Shown here: positions 15,670 through 24,973 of the stretch, piece by piece | How positions within the stretch are numbered: position 1 is the stretch's first letter | Layout of the letters: each line of letters begins with the position of its first letter | From: Lachnospiraceae bacterium | Lineage (GTDB): Bacteria; Bacillota; Clostridia; Lachnospirales; Lachnospiraceae | DNA: 35,289 bases | Direction: 5' to 3' | Assembly: GCA_024690265.1 (NCBI GenBank) | Contig: JAILCW010000065.1 | Span: 1-35,289, forward strand | Translations under genes and position numbers: made by a program | The notes under the pieces: model-generated | Told to the model about the DNA's origin: nothing | What the model saw: the letters and a program-made list of their open reading frames with translations, nothing else | Databases searched by the model: none

Positions 15670-16798
15670 CACCACACTGTCACAGGAAGAAATCAATGCA
15701 TTATTTAATGATGCGGCGGCTGCCCAGGGAGCTCCAGCTGGTGACGACTTAACTGAACTTGAAAAAGACACCATTGGAGAAGTTGCCAATATCTCAATGG
15801 GTACAGCAGCAACCACATTGTTCTCTTTGGTGAACAAAAAGGTAGAGATTTCCACTCCTGTGGTTTCTGTTTCTACCTGGTCTGAGATTTCAGATCAATA
15901 CGAAAGGCCTTGTGTTATGGTCAAGATTGGCTACACCAAGGGCTTGAATGGTACCAATGTATTAGTTCTCAAGGAAAACGACGTCAAAATCATTACCGAT
16001 CTTATGATGGGTGGTGACGGCTCCAATACAGATGGAGAGATTGGCGAATTACATTTGTCAGCTATTAGTGAAGCAATGAATCAGATGATGGGTTCTTCTG
16101 CGACTTCACTTTCGTCTATGCTGAACAAGATGGTTGATATCAGTCCGCCTCAGTCAGATTTGATTGATATGTCAGAATCCCTTGATGGAGCAGAAGTTGA
16201 TGACTTCTTACGTGGTCGTTTCATCAAAATTGAATTTAAGCTCTTGATTGGAGATTTAATTGATAGTAAAATTATGCAGTTGTATCCAATCGAACTTGCA
16301 AAGGAAATGTGTGGCGATATTACCACCAACATGGAAGGCGATGCAAGTTCCACTTTGGATGAGGCACCTGCAGCACCCGCTCCTGAGGCGGCACCTGTAC
16401 CAGCAGCACCAGCTCCAGAAGCAACTGCGGCACCGCAGATGGCTCCACAAGGTATGCCGCAGATGGCTCCACAACCTATGATGGCGCCGCCACCACAACA
16501 GCAGTACAATGTACAGCAAGCTCAATTCACTTCTTTTACACCTGGATATGTTCCGACATTTTCAGCGGAAAACATCGATTTAATTATGGATGTACCGCTT
16601 GAGGTTACTGTAGAATTGGGTAGAACTCATAAATCTATTCATGATATACTTGATTTTGCACCCGGAACCATTATAGAATTAAATAAGATAGCGGGTGAGC
16701 CAATTGATGTTTTGGTAAATGGCAAGTTCGTTGCCAAAGGCGAAGTAGTAGTTATTGAAGAAGCTTTTGGTATCCGTATTACGGAAATCATGAAATAA
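15662..16798 (+). CDS. fliY: Flagellar motor switch phosphatase FliY (FliN-type)
   Basis: The 378-residue product is FliY, the Gram-positive FliN that also dephosphorylates CheY-P. It opens with a FliM-like CheY-binding peptide (TTLSQEEINALF). Two CheC-type active-site helices are present: EKDTIGEVANISMGTAATTL and HLSAISEAMNQMMGSSATSL, each with the Glu and Asn pair needed for catalysis. A Pro/Ala/Met/Gln linker follows (about 230-300). The C-terminal SpoA/FliN domain (about 305-378) includes LEVTVELGRTHKSIHDILDF and GTIIELNKIAGEPIDVLVNG. Length matches FliY of Bacillus and Clostridia. Confidence 0.95.
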   Translation: MGDTTLSQEEINALFNDAAAAQGAPAGDDLTELEKDTIGEVANISMGTAATTLFSLVNKKVEISTPVVSVSTWSEISDQYERPCVMVKIGYTKGLNGTNVLVLKENDVKIITDLMMGGDGSNTDGEIGELHLSAISEAMNQMMGSSATSLSSMLNKMVDISPPQSDLIDMSESLDGAEVDDFLRGRFIKIEFKLLIGDLIDSKIMQLYPIELAKEMCGDITTNMEGDASSTLDEAPAAPAPEAAPVPAAPAPEATAAPQMAPQGMPQMAPQPMMAPPPQQQYNVQQAQFTSFTPGYVPTFSAENIDLIMDVPLEVTVELGRTHKSIHDILDFAPGTIIELNKIAGEPIDVLVNGKFVAKGEVVVIEEAFGIRITEIMK

Positions 16799-16821
16799 CA
16801 ACACTAAGAGGAGATGAAAAG

Positions 16822-17184
16822 ATGGCAAAGAATATTTTGATTTGTGATGATGCAGCTTTTATGAGAATGATGATTAAGGATATCCTCACAAAGAATGGCT
16901 ACAATGTTGTAGGCGAAGCCGAGAATGGTGTTAAGGCTATCGAGGCATATTCTGAATGCAATCCAGATCTTGTTTTGATGGATATTACCATGCCAGAGAT
17001 GGATGGTATTGGAGCTCTTAAGGGCATCCGTGAGAAGGATCCAAACGCAAGCGTAATTATGTGTTCTGCAATGGGTCAGCAGGCAATGGTTATTGAAGCA
17101 ATTCAGTCCGGCGCCAAGGATTTCATTGTTAAGCCTTTCCAGGCTGAGCGTGTATTAGAGGCAGTTAAGAAAGTTATAGGCTAA
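16822..17184 (+). CDS. cheY: Chemotaxis response regulator CheY
   Basis: The 120-residue product is a single receiver domain. The acid pocket is Asp9-Asp10 (ILICDDAAFMR), the phospho-acceptor is Asp54 (LVLMDITMPEMDG), the conserved Ser is in VIMCSAMGQQ and the Lys in FIVKPFQ. All catalytic residues are intact, in contrast to the CheB of the same cluster. When phosphorylated by CheA it binds FliM and FliY to change rotation. It follows the switch genes directly, as in Bacillus. The AAGAGGAGA site precedes the ATG. Confidence 0.96.
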   Translation: MAKNILICDDAAFMRMMIKDILTKNGYNVVGEAENGVKAIEAYSECNPDLVLMDITMPEMDGIGALKGIREKDPNASVIMCSAMGQQAMVIEAIQSGAKDFIVKPFQAERVLEAVKKVIG

Positions 17185-17215
17185 TGCTATGTTACTAACT
17201 TCAACAGGAGAGAAC

Positions 17216-17569
17216 GTGATTGAATTCATAATCGTTCTTATTATCTTTGTGGGAGTATTAGCACTGACTTATTACGCAACTCGGTTTATTGCCAATTACC
17301 AGAAGGCACATATCTACAACAAGAACATCGAGATTATAGAGACTGCACGTATTGCTAACAACAAGTATGTTCAGGTGATTCGTGTAGGCAAAGATTATTT
17401 TGTTGTAGGTGTCGGCAAGGATGAAGTTGCGCCAATTGGTCAGGTGAAGGGAGAGGATTTGGACTTATCAAGAGATTTGGATCCTGTTCCTGATGTAGCC
17501 AATTTTTCTAAGAATTTTAAGTCATTCTTGGATTCCTTCCGCAATGACAAATCGAATTCAAATCAGTAG
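17216..17569 (+). CDS. fliO: Flagellar biosynthetic protein FliO (FliZ)
   Basis: The product is a small bitopic protein: one N-terminal membrane helix (IEFIIVLIIFVGVLALTYYA) followed by a basic FliO-type cytoplasmic domain (NIEIIETARIANNKYVQVIR, then DYFVVGVGKDEVAPIGQV) and a polar tail. FliO helps FliP assemble in the export gate. I prefer the GTG start at 17216 (117 residues), because AGGAG at 17206-17210 lies 5 bases upstream. An in-frame ATG at 17189 would add nine residues but has no good ribosome site. The location between cheY and fliP is standard for Firmicutes. Confidence 0.87.
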   Translation: MIEFIIVLIIFVGVLALTYYATRFIANYQKAHIYNKNIEIIETARIANNKYVQVIRVGKDYFVVGVGKDEVAPIGQVKGEDLDLSRDLDPVPDVANFSKNFKSFLDSFRNDKSNSNQ

Positions 17570-17578
17570 GCAGTTGCG

Positions 17579-18436
17579 ATGAAGGGATTTCAGAGATTCT
17601 ATTGTAAAATCAGTATAATATTTGCGTGTATTACGCTAGCGATTTCACTGGCTCTGGTATTCGTACCAGAGACAGTTTTTGCTACGGAATCAACACCGAC
17701 AGCCAGTGAGTATAGCAGGGATTATGGTGCTACGGACAATGCGCCGAATGCAACGGATTCCACACCATCTACCGGAAGAGGGTTTACTCTTTCCTTTGAT
17801 GGTGAAACCGGTACATTATCATCTACCGTTCAGATTTTACTTGTACTTACGGTAATAGCTCTGGCGCCATCGATTTTAGTGATGCTCACGTCCTTTACGA
17901 GAGTCATTATTGTGTTGCATTTCGTTCGTGTGGCGGTTGGTACGCAGACTTCTCCGCCAAATCAAGTTCTTATCGGTTTGGCACTTTTTTTGACCATTTT
18001 TATTATGTGGCCGACCTTTGCACAGATTAATGAGAATGCATTGAAACCTTTGGATGAGGGTACGATAACCCAGGAACAGGCTTTGGATGAGATTGAGAAG
18101 CCTTTGCGTCAGTTCATGTATGGGCAGACTCAGGCCAAGGATTTGAATCTATTCTGTGAAATTGCTGAGGTTTCTTATGAAGACTATGATGATGTTCCGT
18201 TTTACGTTATTGTTCCGAGCTTTATCATAAGTGAGTTACGTACGGCATTTATCATTGGATTCCTCATTTATATTCCATTTATTGTAATCGATATGGTTGT
18301 GGCATCGGTACTTATGTCCATGGGTATGATGATGCTCCCGCCTACAACGATTTCCTTACCGTTTAAGATATTACTCTTTGTATTGGCGGATGGATGGAAT
18401 CTGGTTATCGTTAATCTTGTTAAGACGTTCTATTAG
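17579..18436 (+). CDS. fliP: Flagellar export gate protein FliP
   Basis: The 285-residue product is FliP, a core subunit of the export gate. It starts with a cleavable-looking signal segment (about 10-36), then a Thr/Ser/Asn-rich spacer of about 40 residues, then the FliP fold: TFSLSFD-like entry, SILVMLTSFTRVIIVLHFVR (about 100-119), SPPNQVLIGLALFLTIFIMW and the C-terminal MGMMMLPPTTISLPFKILLF (about 251-270). Family length and motifs fit. It precedes fliQ by 14 bases with AGTAGGAGGG as ribosome site. Confidence 0.96.
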   Translation: MKGFQRFYCKISIIFACITLAISLALVFVPETVFATESTPTASEYSRDYGATDNAPNATDSTPSTGRGFTLSFDGETGTLSSTVQILLVLTVIALAPSILVMLTSFTRVIIVLHFVRVAVGTQTSPPNQVLIGLALFLTIFIMWPTFAQINENALKPLDEGTITQEQALDEIEKPLRQFMYGQTQAKDLNLFCEIAEVSYEDYDDVPFYVIVPSFIISELRTAFIIGFLIYIPFIVIDMVVASVLMSMGMMMLPPTTISLPFKILLFVLADGWNLVIVNLVKTFY

Positions 18437-18450
18437 TAGGAGGGTTTCTT

Positions 18451-18720
18451 ATGACAGAAGGACAAGTCTTAGACATCATGCGAGATGCATTTTATACTAT
18501 TATTATTTGCGCAGCTCCGCCACTATTGATTTCTTTGGTTGTTGGTTTGACGGTAAGTATTTTTCAGACCATTACCTCTATTCAGGAGCAAACCTTAACT
18601 TTTGTCCCTAAGATTGTTGCGATTTTTGTTTCACTTATCGTATTCGGATCTTTTATTATGAATCATATTTTGGAATTTATGACGCGCCTATGGGGAAACT
18701 TTGGCGTCTATTTAGGATAG
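18451..18720 (+). CDS. fliQ: Flagellar export gate protein FliQ
   Basis: The 89-residue product consists of two membrane helices (about 17-38 and 50-75) and matches FliQ, including the conserved PPLLISLVVGLTVSIFQTIT and SIQEQTLTFVPKIVAIFVSL segments. Four FliQ subunits join five FliP and one FliR in the helical export gate. It sits between fliP and fliR, three bases from the latter. Confidence 0.95.
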   Translation: MTEGQVLDIMRDAFYTIIICAAPPLLISLVVGLTVSIFQTITSIQEQTLTFVPKIVAIFVSLIVFGSFIMNHILEFMTRLWGNFGVYLG

Positions 18721-18723
18721 CAG

Positions 18724-19503
18724 ATGGTAGACATTACGTTTAATCTTATCTATTTTGAATATTTCCTTTTGATTTTGGTGCGCATCGCAACTTTTATGTT
18801 CGTTGCGCCCTTTTTTAATCAGCAAGGCGTTCCGGCTATGAGCAAGATTGGCATTGCTTCGATAGTCTCTATTTTGGTGCTTTATATTATGCATCCAACG
18901 GAAGAGATGTATACTTCTGCCATTGGTTTTGGTATTCATATTGTGTCAGAAGCAACAGTGGGGTTGCTTCTGGGATTTGCTGCGTATATTGCCAGTACCA
19001 TTGTTGTGTTTGCCGGTAACCTGATTGATATGGATATAGGATTTTCCATGGTTACGGAATTTGACCCAAGTCAGCGTATGCAGGTCACTATCACCGGTAG
19101 CATTTACAATTATTTTATGCTGATGTTTTTGGTGATTTATAATTTTCACCATTATCTCATTCGTGCCATCTACGATTCCTTTATTTTGATACCTCTTGGT
19201 GGCGTGAAGTTGGAACGCGATGTGCTATTGCAGAGCATGACCAATGCGATGGTGGACTATTTCCTTATTGCATTTCGTATTATGCTACCTGTATTTGCGA
19301 CGCTTTTGATTATCAACTGTGTCCTTGGCATTATGGCCAAGGTTGCTCCACAGATGAACATGTTTGCAGTGGGTATTCAGATTAAGTTGTTGGCTGGATT
19401 GGCGGCACTTCTGTTGGTATCGTTTTTATATCCTGAAGTTGTTCATATGATTGAAAACGAAATGAAGGCGAACATCCAAAATATTTCGGAAGGAATGTTT
19501 TAG
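18724..19503 (+). CDS. fliR: Flagellar export gate protein FliR
   Basis: The 259-residue product is FliR, the single-copy gate subunit. It has about six hydrophobic segments and the family motifs RIATFMFVAPFFNQQGVPAM (about 20-39) and DMDIGFSMVTEFDPSQRMQV. The C-terminal half has the FALRIMLPVFATLLI-like helix and VGIQIKLLAGLAALLLVSFL. Spacing to flhB is two bases. In some Clostridia fliR and flhB are fused; here they are separate. Confidence 0.96.
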   Translation: MVDITFNLIYFEYFLLILVRIATFMFVAPFFNQQGVPAMSKIGIASIVSILVLYIMHPTEEMYTSAIGFGIHIVSEATVGLLLGFAAYIASTIVVFAGNLIDMDIGFSMVTEFDPSQRMQVTITGSIYNYFMLMFLVIYNFHHYLIRAIYDSFILIPLGGVKLERDVLLQSMTNAMVDYFLIAFRIMLPVFATLLIINCVLGIMAKVAPQMNMFAVGIQIKLLAGLAALLLVSFLYPEVVHMIENEMKANIQNISEGMF

Positions 19504-19505
19504 CT

Positions 19506-20618
19506 ATGGATGATTCGAAGATGTTTTTGTTGGAATATAATCTGCAATTCTTTGCAGATGAGAAGACTGAACCTGCAACAGCTAAGAAGATTCAAGATAC
19601 CCGTAAAAAGGGACAAGTTGGTAAGAGCCAGGAGTTTGCTTTTGGCGTTGAATTGTTTTTTATGTTCCTTTGGATTAAGTTGTTTTCCGGGTTCATGGGC
19701 GAACGTTTTGTTGGTGTGTTTCAGTGGGTATATGGTGAGTCTATTGTGGAGTTTTCCTCTCATCAGGCCCATGGGGTATCTATGGATAGTTTGATGGCCT
19801 TGTTTGTGAATGTCATTCTCCAGATGCTGATTATTTGCACGCCGTTCTTCATCGGCGGCTTCGTCGTTGCGGCGCTTAGTACCGGCTTGCAGTTTCAGTT
19901 CAAGATTAGTTTTGAACCCATGAAGCCCAAGCTGGACAAGTTTAACCCAATCAATGGTTTGAAACGTATTTTTTTCTCGAAAGAGGCGATTTTTAATCTT
20001 TTTTTGTCCATTGCCAAGATTTTTATGATCGCATACATTGCGTTTATTAGCTTGCGGGATCATGTGAATGATTTGTTTATCCTTTACGAAATGGATTTGT
20101 TCCGTGCGATTACATTGATTGGTGATTTGGTTGTTAGTACCGGCCTTAAGATTTCGGCGGTTTATATGGTGATTGGTATTGCAGATTTGATTTTCCGTAA
20201 GTGGAAGTTCAAGGAAGATATCAAGATGTCCAAACAGGAAGTTAAGGATGAGTACAAGGACGCAGAAGGAGATCCTCAGATCAAAGGTCAGCAGCGTCAG
20301 CGTATGAGAGAAGCGTCCCAGCGCCGTATGATGGCATCTGTGCCTCAGGCGGACGTTGTCATTACTAACCCGACCCACTTGGCGGTGGCTATTAAGTATG
20401 ACGCCGAGGAAGCCAATGCGCCAATCGTGGTTGCTAAGGGTGAAGAGTATCTGGCCCAAAAAATCAAGGATACTGCCCGTGAAAACGGCGTTTCTATTGT
20501 TGAAAACAAGCCTCTTGCCAGAAGCTTGTATGCAACAGTAGATATTGGCCAAGAAATCCCGCCAGAGTTGTATCAAGCGGTTGCAGAGGTTCTCGCTGTC
20601 ATTTATAATAATAGATAG
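19506..20618 (+). CDS. flhB: Flagellar export switch protein FlhB
   Basis: The 370-residue product is FlhB, which switches export from hook to filament substrates. Four membrane helices occupy about 40-215, and the cytoplasmic domain carries the autocleavage motif Asn288-Pro-Thr-His (VVITNPTHLAVAIKYD). The N-terminus (LQFFADEKTEPATAKKIQDT) is typical of the family. The linker FKEDIKMSKQEVKDEYKDAE is also conserved. It acts together with FliK, encoded upstream. A 72-base AT-rich gap separates it from flhA. Confidence 0.97.
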   Translation: MDDSKMFLLEYNLQFFADEKTEPATAKKIQDTRKKGQVGKSQEFAFGVELFFMFLWIKLFSGFMGERFVGVFQWVYGESIVEFSSHQAHGVSMDSLMALFVNVILQMLIICTPFFIGGFVVAALSTGLQFQFKISFEPMKPKLDKFNPINGLKRIFFSKEAIFNLFLSIAKIFMIAYIAFISLRDHVNDLFILYEMDLFRAITLIGDLVVSTGLKISAVYMVIGIADLIFRKWKFKEDIKMSKQEVKDEYKDAEGDPQIKGQQRQRMREASQRRMMASVPQADVVITNPTHLAVAIKYDAEEANAPIVVAKGEEYLAQKIKDTARENGVSIVENKPLARSLYATVDIGQEIPPELYQAVAEVLAVIYNNR

Positions 20619-20690
20619 TATATCTTGTGTTAGTTTGGATTTTTATATGTATATTTTGTGTTTTTGTCATAAAAGGAAGGAGGAACAGAC

Positions 20691-22742
20691 GTGGATGTAA
20701 CTAGTGGTATTAAAACATCCGATGTTGGCGTTGCCGGCTATATTCTGGCTGCAATCGTATTTTTGATTGTTCCAATTCCTTCCGTCCTTTTGGATATGTT
20801 GTTGGCCTTTAATATTTCCATTGCATTGATTATTATGATTCGATGCTTGTATACCCAGGAAATATTGGAGATGTCTAACTTCCCAACAATTCTGTTGTTT
20901 ACTACGATATTCCGTATTTCATTGAACGTATCATCTACACGTTTGATTCTGACTACTGGTAATCCTGGTAATGTCGTTACGACCTTTGGTTCTTTCGTTG
21001 GTGGTGGTGACTTGATCGTTGGTGCAATTATTTTCATTATCTTGTTGATTGTACAGTTCGTTGTAATCAACAAGGGTTCTGAACGAGTTGCTGAGGTTAC
21101 CGCTCGATTTACCTTGGATGCTATGCCTGGTAAGCAGATGGCGATTGATGCGGATTTGAATACCGGTGCTATTACGGATGAAGAGGCTAAAGGCCGTCGT
21201 GAAAAGCTTCAGAATGAGGCAAGCTTCTTCGGTAGCATGGACGGTGCTACGAAGTATGTTAAGGGAGATGCGGCTGCTGGCTTAATTATTACATTTATTA
21301 ACCTCATCGGTGGTATCGTCATGGGTGTTACCCGCGGTGGTATGGGAGCAACAGATGCGCTGAATCAATATGGTATTTTGACCATTGGTGATGGACTGGT
21401 TTCCCAGATTCCGTCTCTTTTGATTTCTTTATCAACCGGTATTTTGGTTACAAAGGGATCTAAGGAGGCTGACTTCTCCGGACTTTTGGTCAAGCAGTTA
21501 TTTGGCCTACCGAAGGCTCTTTACATCGTTGGTATTGTAATGGTCTTCCTTGGTATCGCAACTCCATTGAATTGGGTTCTGTTTGTGGCTTTTGGTGCTG
21601 CTTTTATTATCACCGGTTACTCCATGCAGAAGAGCATTGGAGAGGAGACCATCGAGCAGGAAGTGGCTGCAGAAGAGTCCGAGGCAGAAGAGATTCGTCG
21701 TCCGGAGAACGTGGTATCCTTGTTGTCCGTAGACCCAATCGAGTTAGAGTTTGGTTACGGTATTATTCCGCTGGCAGATGTGAACCAAGGCGGAGATCTT
21801 CTTGATCGCGTGGTTATGATTCGTCGTCAGATTGCGTTGGAACTTGGTACTGTGGTGCCGATTATTCGTTTGCGTGATAACATCCAGCTCAATCCGAATC
21901 AGTATATTATCAAGATTAAGGGCATTCAGGTTACAGAGGGTGAGATTATGTTTGATCACTATATGGCCATGAACCCTGGATATGTGGAGGAGGAAATAGT
22001 TGGTATTCCAACACAGGAGCCATCCTTCCATTTGCCGGCCCTTTGGATTACAGAGAGTCAGAGAGAGCGGGCGGAGAGCTTGGGTTATACCGTTGTAGAT
22101 CCACCGTCTATTATTGCGACTCATTTGACGGAAGTGATTCGCCGTCATATTGCAGATTTGTTGACGCGTCAGGATGTTCAGAACCTGGTCAACAACCTAA
22201 AGGAGTCCAACCCGGTTCTTGTGGACGAGTTAACACCTTCTTTGTTGAACCTTGGCGAGATTCAGAAGGTATTACAGAACTTGCTGCGTGAGGGCTTGTC
22301 CATTCGAGATTTGCTTACGATTTTCGAAAATCTGGCAGACCATGCTTCTTCCAGCCGAGATACCGACGTGTTGACGGAGTATGTACGTCAGGCCTTAAAG
22401 CCGGCAATCTCCAGCAAGTACTTTGAACCAAATGAAGTGAACCGTGTTATTACTGTTGACCCGAAGGTTGAGCAGGAAATCATGGGCTCTATTAAGCAGA
22501 CGGAGCAGGGGGCTTATATCACTCTTGATCCAGAGCGTATACATGCAATTATGGAAGCAACCAAGATTGAGGTTGCTAAGATTGAAGAGATGGGCAAAGC
22601 GGCAATTGTGGTATGTTCTCCAATTGTTCGTATGTATTTTAGAAAACTTAGTGAAGACTTTTTCGATGACTTGATTGTGGTTTCTTACAATGAAGTCGAA
22701 AACAACGTTGAATTACAATCGGTGGGGATGGTGACTGGATAA
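20691..22742 (+). CDS. flhA: Flagellar export protein FlhA
   Basis: The 683-residue product is FlhA, the export-gate ion channel and substrate platform. The N-terminal half has about eight membrane helices and the signature TTIFRISLNVSSTRLILTTG (about 83-102). The conserved cytoplasmic loop FTLDAMPGKQMAIDADLNTG (about 141-160), with GAITDEEAKGRREKLQNEA, is the FHIPEP region. The C-terminal domain (about 330-683) binds chaperones and FliJ. A GTG start at 20691 is supported by AAGGAGG at 20677-20683, 7 bases upstream. It ends two bases before flhF. Confidence 0.97.
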   Translation: MDVTSGIKTSDVGVAGYILAAIVFLIVPIPSVLLDMLLAFNISIALIIMIRCLYTQEILEMSNFPTILLFTTIFRISLNVSSTRLILTTGNPGNVVTTFGSFVGGGDLIVGAIIFIILLIVQFVVINKGSERVAEVTARFTLDAMPGKQMAIDADLNTGAITDEEAKGRREKLQNEASFFGSMDGATKYVKGDAAAGLIITFINLIGGIVMGVTRGGMGATDALNQYGILTIGDGLVSQIPSLLISLSTGILVTKGSKEADFSGLLVKQLFGLPKALYIVGIVMVFLGIATPLNWVLFVAFGAAFIITGYSMQKSIGEETIEQEVAAEESEAEEIRRPENVVSLLSVDPIELEFGYGIIPLADVNQGGDLLDRVVMIRRQIALELGTVVPIIRLRDNIQLNPNQYIIKIKGIQVTEGEIMFDHYMAMNPGYVEEEIVGIPTQEPSFHLPALWITESQRERAESLGYTVVDPPSIIATHLTEVIRRHIADLLTRQDVQNLVNNLKESNPVLVDELTPSLLNLGEIQKVLQNLLREGLSIRDLLTIFENLADHASSSRDTDVLTEYVRQALKPAISSKYFEPNEVNRVITVDPKVEQEIMGSIKQTEQGAYITLDPERIHAIMEATKIEVAKIEEMGKAAIVVCSPIVRMYFRKLSEDFFDDLIVVSYNEVENNVELQSVGMVTG

Positions 22743-22743
22743 G

Positions 22744-24090
22744 ATGACCATTAAGAAGTTTCAAGGTAAGACAAAAGAAGAAGCAATTGCGGCAGCTAAG
22801 AGTGAACTTGGAAATCAAGTTGTTATCTTAAATGTCAAAGAAGTTGGTAAAGGTGGCTTATTTGGAATCTTCAAGAAGGCTGAATATGAAGTGACAGCGG
22901 CTGTTGAGGATGAAGTGACTGCACGTAATTTTGATACGGATTTAGAGAAGTTATCAGAAAATGCAGCACCTGTGAAGCCGGAACCACTTCGCCCGATTTC
23001 TAACTTTAATGCAGTGGCCGATGATTCTGTGGTTCTTACCAAAGAAGAAGACAATCTGAAAAGTGCTTTTCAGGAAATTTCTGAGGTGTTAAAGAAGAGT
23101 GAACCGGATGCTGCACCTGCTGCACCGAAGCCTACTCCGGCACCGGCAGCAAAGCCTGTCACTGAAAGTGCTTCTAAGGAAGTAGAGTTTCGTCCATTGA
23201 CAACCCAGGAGGTGGAACCGATGGCACCAGTTGCTCCTTCTAAACCAAGCAAGACAGAAGAGACAAATCATTCTTTCTTGAATCGTGCCACCAGCAATCG
23301 TAATTTCATCAAAATCCTGTATAACAATCTCTTAGAGCATGAGATGGAAGAGGTTTATATTAATCAGTTATTGGAGGATATGGGCAAGATTCTTGCTTCC
23401 GGTAATAGCTTGGATTATCTGATTTCCAATGTATACCAGAAGATGGTTCTTAAAATGGGCAAGCCCAAGACCATAACCTTACGGGAAGGTGCAGGCCCGC
23501 AGGTCGTATTTTTGGTTGGACCAACCGGTGTAGGAAAGACTACCACCATTGCTAAGCTTGCATCTATGTTTCAGGTTGGCATGCACAAAAAGGTTGGATT
23601 GATTACCAGCGATGTTTATCGAATTGCTGCTACGAATCAGTTGGCAGAATATGCTCGTATTTTAAAGGCTCCATTTGCAATTTGTTACGCGCCGGAGAAC
23701 CTTAATGAGCTTGTATCTGCACAGGCAGACTGTGATTTGATTTTGGTTGATACGGTGGGATTTTCTCACCGCAATACGGAGCAGAGAGAGAATCTCGAGC
23801 AATTGCTGAATGCATTGGATGCTAAGTATTCTCGCTCCATCTATTTGGTGCTTTCTGCAACCACTAAGGGTGCTGATCTGAAGGCTATTATTGATGCATA
23901 TAAGCAGTTTACAGATTTTGATTTAATCTTTACAAAACTAGACGAGACCGCCACTTACGGTAATGTGTACAACATGAAGCTGTACTCCGGAGTGGAATTA
24001 TCCTATGTAACCACCGGTCAAACCGTGCCGAATGACATTGAAGTTGTTGATTCACAGAAGATGGTTCGTGGATTGCTGGGAGGACATTAA
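22744..24090 (+). CDS. flhF: Flagellar biosynthesis GTPase FlhF
   Basis: The 448-residue product is FlhF, an SRP-type GTPase that sets where flagella form. It has the N-terminal B domain (MTIKKFQGKTKEEAIAAAKS and onward), a Pro/Ala-rich linker (about 115-170), the N domain and the G domain. Walker A is GPTGVGKTTT (from residue 259). The G3 motif reads DTVGFSHRN (Asp336 onward), where SRP GTPases normally have DTAGR. The G4 motif is TKLDET. The product should dimerise with GTP at the membrane and be controlled by FlhG, encoded directly downstream. Confidence 0.94.
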   Translation: MTIKKFQGKTKEEAIAAAKSELGNQVVILNVKEVGKGGLFGIFKKAEYEVTAAVEDEVTARNFDTDLEKLSENAAPVKPEPLRPISNFNAVADDSVVLTKEEDNLKSAFQEISEVLKKSEPDAAPAAPKPTPAPAAKPVTESASKEVEFRPLTTQEVEPMAPVAPSKPSKTEETNHSFLNRATSNRNFIKILYNNLLEHEMEEVYINQLLEDMGKILASGNSLDYLISNVYQKMVLKMGKPKTITLREGAGPQVVFLVGPTGVGKTTTIAKLASMFQVGMHKKVGLITSDVYRIAATNQLAEYARILKAPFAICYAPENLNELVSAQADCDLILVDTVGFSHRNTEQRENLEQLLNALDAKYSRSIYLVLSATTKGADLKAIIDAYKQFTDFDLIFTKLDETATYGNVYNMKLYSGVELSYVTTGQTVPNDIEVVDSQKMVRGLLGGH

Positions 24091-24963
24091 ATGGATCAAG
24101 CGGAACATCTTCGCAATATTGTGAAGGCGCAAGAACAAAATATTGTGAAACAGGCCCGTGTTATAACCGTAACCAGTGGCAAAGGTGGCGTCGGCAAGTC
24201 CAATCTTGCTGTGAACCTTGGCGTATGGTTTCGTAAGTTAGGAAAGCGCGTCATAATTTTTGATGCAGATTTTGGCTTGGCCAATGTAGAGGTTTTATTT
24301 GGCCGCGTTCCTAAGTTTAATTTGAGTGATGTGATTTACGGAGAGAAGAAAATCGCGGATATTGTTTCGGAAGGCCCAATGGGAATTGGATTTGTGTCCG
24401 GAGGATCCGGTATTGTGAGTTTGAACAACCTGGATGAGCTTCAGGTGCGACATTTAATTCGCTCTTTATCGGAATTGAATGAGCTGTGCGATATTCTGAT
24501 TATTGATACCGGCGCTGGTGTTGGCGATACAGTATTAGAGTTTGCGGTGGCTTCTCCGGAAGTGTTATTGGTTACTACACCGGAGCCTACATCCATTACA
24601 GACTCCTATTCTTTGGTTAAGGCCATGTACAAGAGTCCAAAGTTTGATGAGAAGATGACACGGATTCGGATGGTGGCCAACAAAGTAGGATCATATGACG
24701 AGGCAAACAATCTTTATCATAAACTCAATTCTGTGGTGGGCCGATTCCTCCACGGTAATGTTGACTTTTTGGGAATGGTACCTTCGGACCGTTCATTAGA
24801 ACAAGCAGTGATTCATCAGCAGATTGTTTCTATTTCGACTCCGGGGGCAAAGTCTTCCAAAGCATTTGAGCAATTAGCGAAGAGTATTTTAGGTGAGCAG
24901 CAAGAGATTAACAATCGCTGGGGCCTTACTGATTTTTTTAAAAATTTTATTATCAAAGCGTAA
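24091..24963 (+). CDS. flhG: Flagellum site-determining ATPase FlhG (YlxH, MinD family)
   Basis: The 290-residue product is a ParA/MinD-type ATPase. The deviant Walker A is TSGKGGVGKSNLAVN (about 29-43), with FDADFGLANVEVLFG and IIDTGAGVGDTVLEFA completing the nucleotide site. The N-terminus has DQAEHLR (residues 2-8), the DQAxxLR motif known to activate FlhF GTPase in B. subtilis. The C-terminal amphipathic end (LTDFFKNFIIKA) would bind membrane, as in MinD. The ATG follows the flhF stop with no gap and GGGAGG provides the ribosome site. Confidence 0.95.
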   Translation: MDQAEHLRNIVKAQEQNIVKQARVITVTSGKGGVGKSNLAVNLGVWFRKLGKRVIIFDADFGLANVEVLFGRVPKFNLSDVIYGEKKIADIVSEGPMGIGFVSGGSGIVSLNNLDELQVRHLIRSLSELNELCDILIIDTGAGVGDTVLEFAVASPEVLLVTTPEPTSITDSYSLVKAMYKSPKFDEKMTRIRMVANKVGSYDEANNLYHKLNSVVGRFLHGNVDFLGMVPSDRSLEQAVIHQQIVSISTPGAKSSKAFEQLAKSILGEQQEINNRWGLTDFFKNFIIKA

Positions 24964-24973
24964 GGGGTTTTAT

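Noticed and set aside
15662..16798. fliY, cheC: is a second CheC-type phosphatase a duplication anomaly?
   Set aside because: Having both FliY and CheC is the known Bacillus-type arrangement.
20619..20690. Possible promoter between flhB and flhA (TTGTGT at 20625 and TATATT at 20650)
   Set aside because: The spacing is 19 bases and the -35 box is poor; the stretch is AT-rich, so such boxes arise by chance. The gap is short and the genes are in one operon.
24091..24963. FlhG read as cell-division MinD
   Set aside because: The DQAxxLR motif and the position directly after flhF identify it as FlhG.
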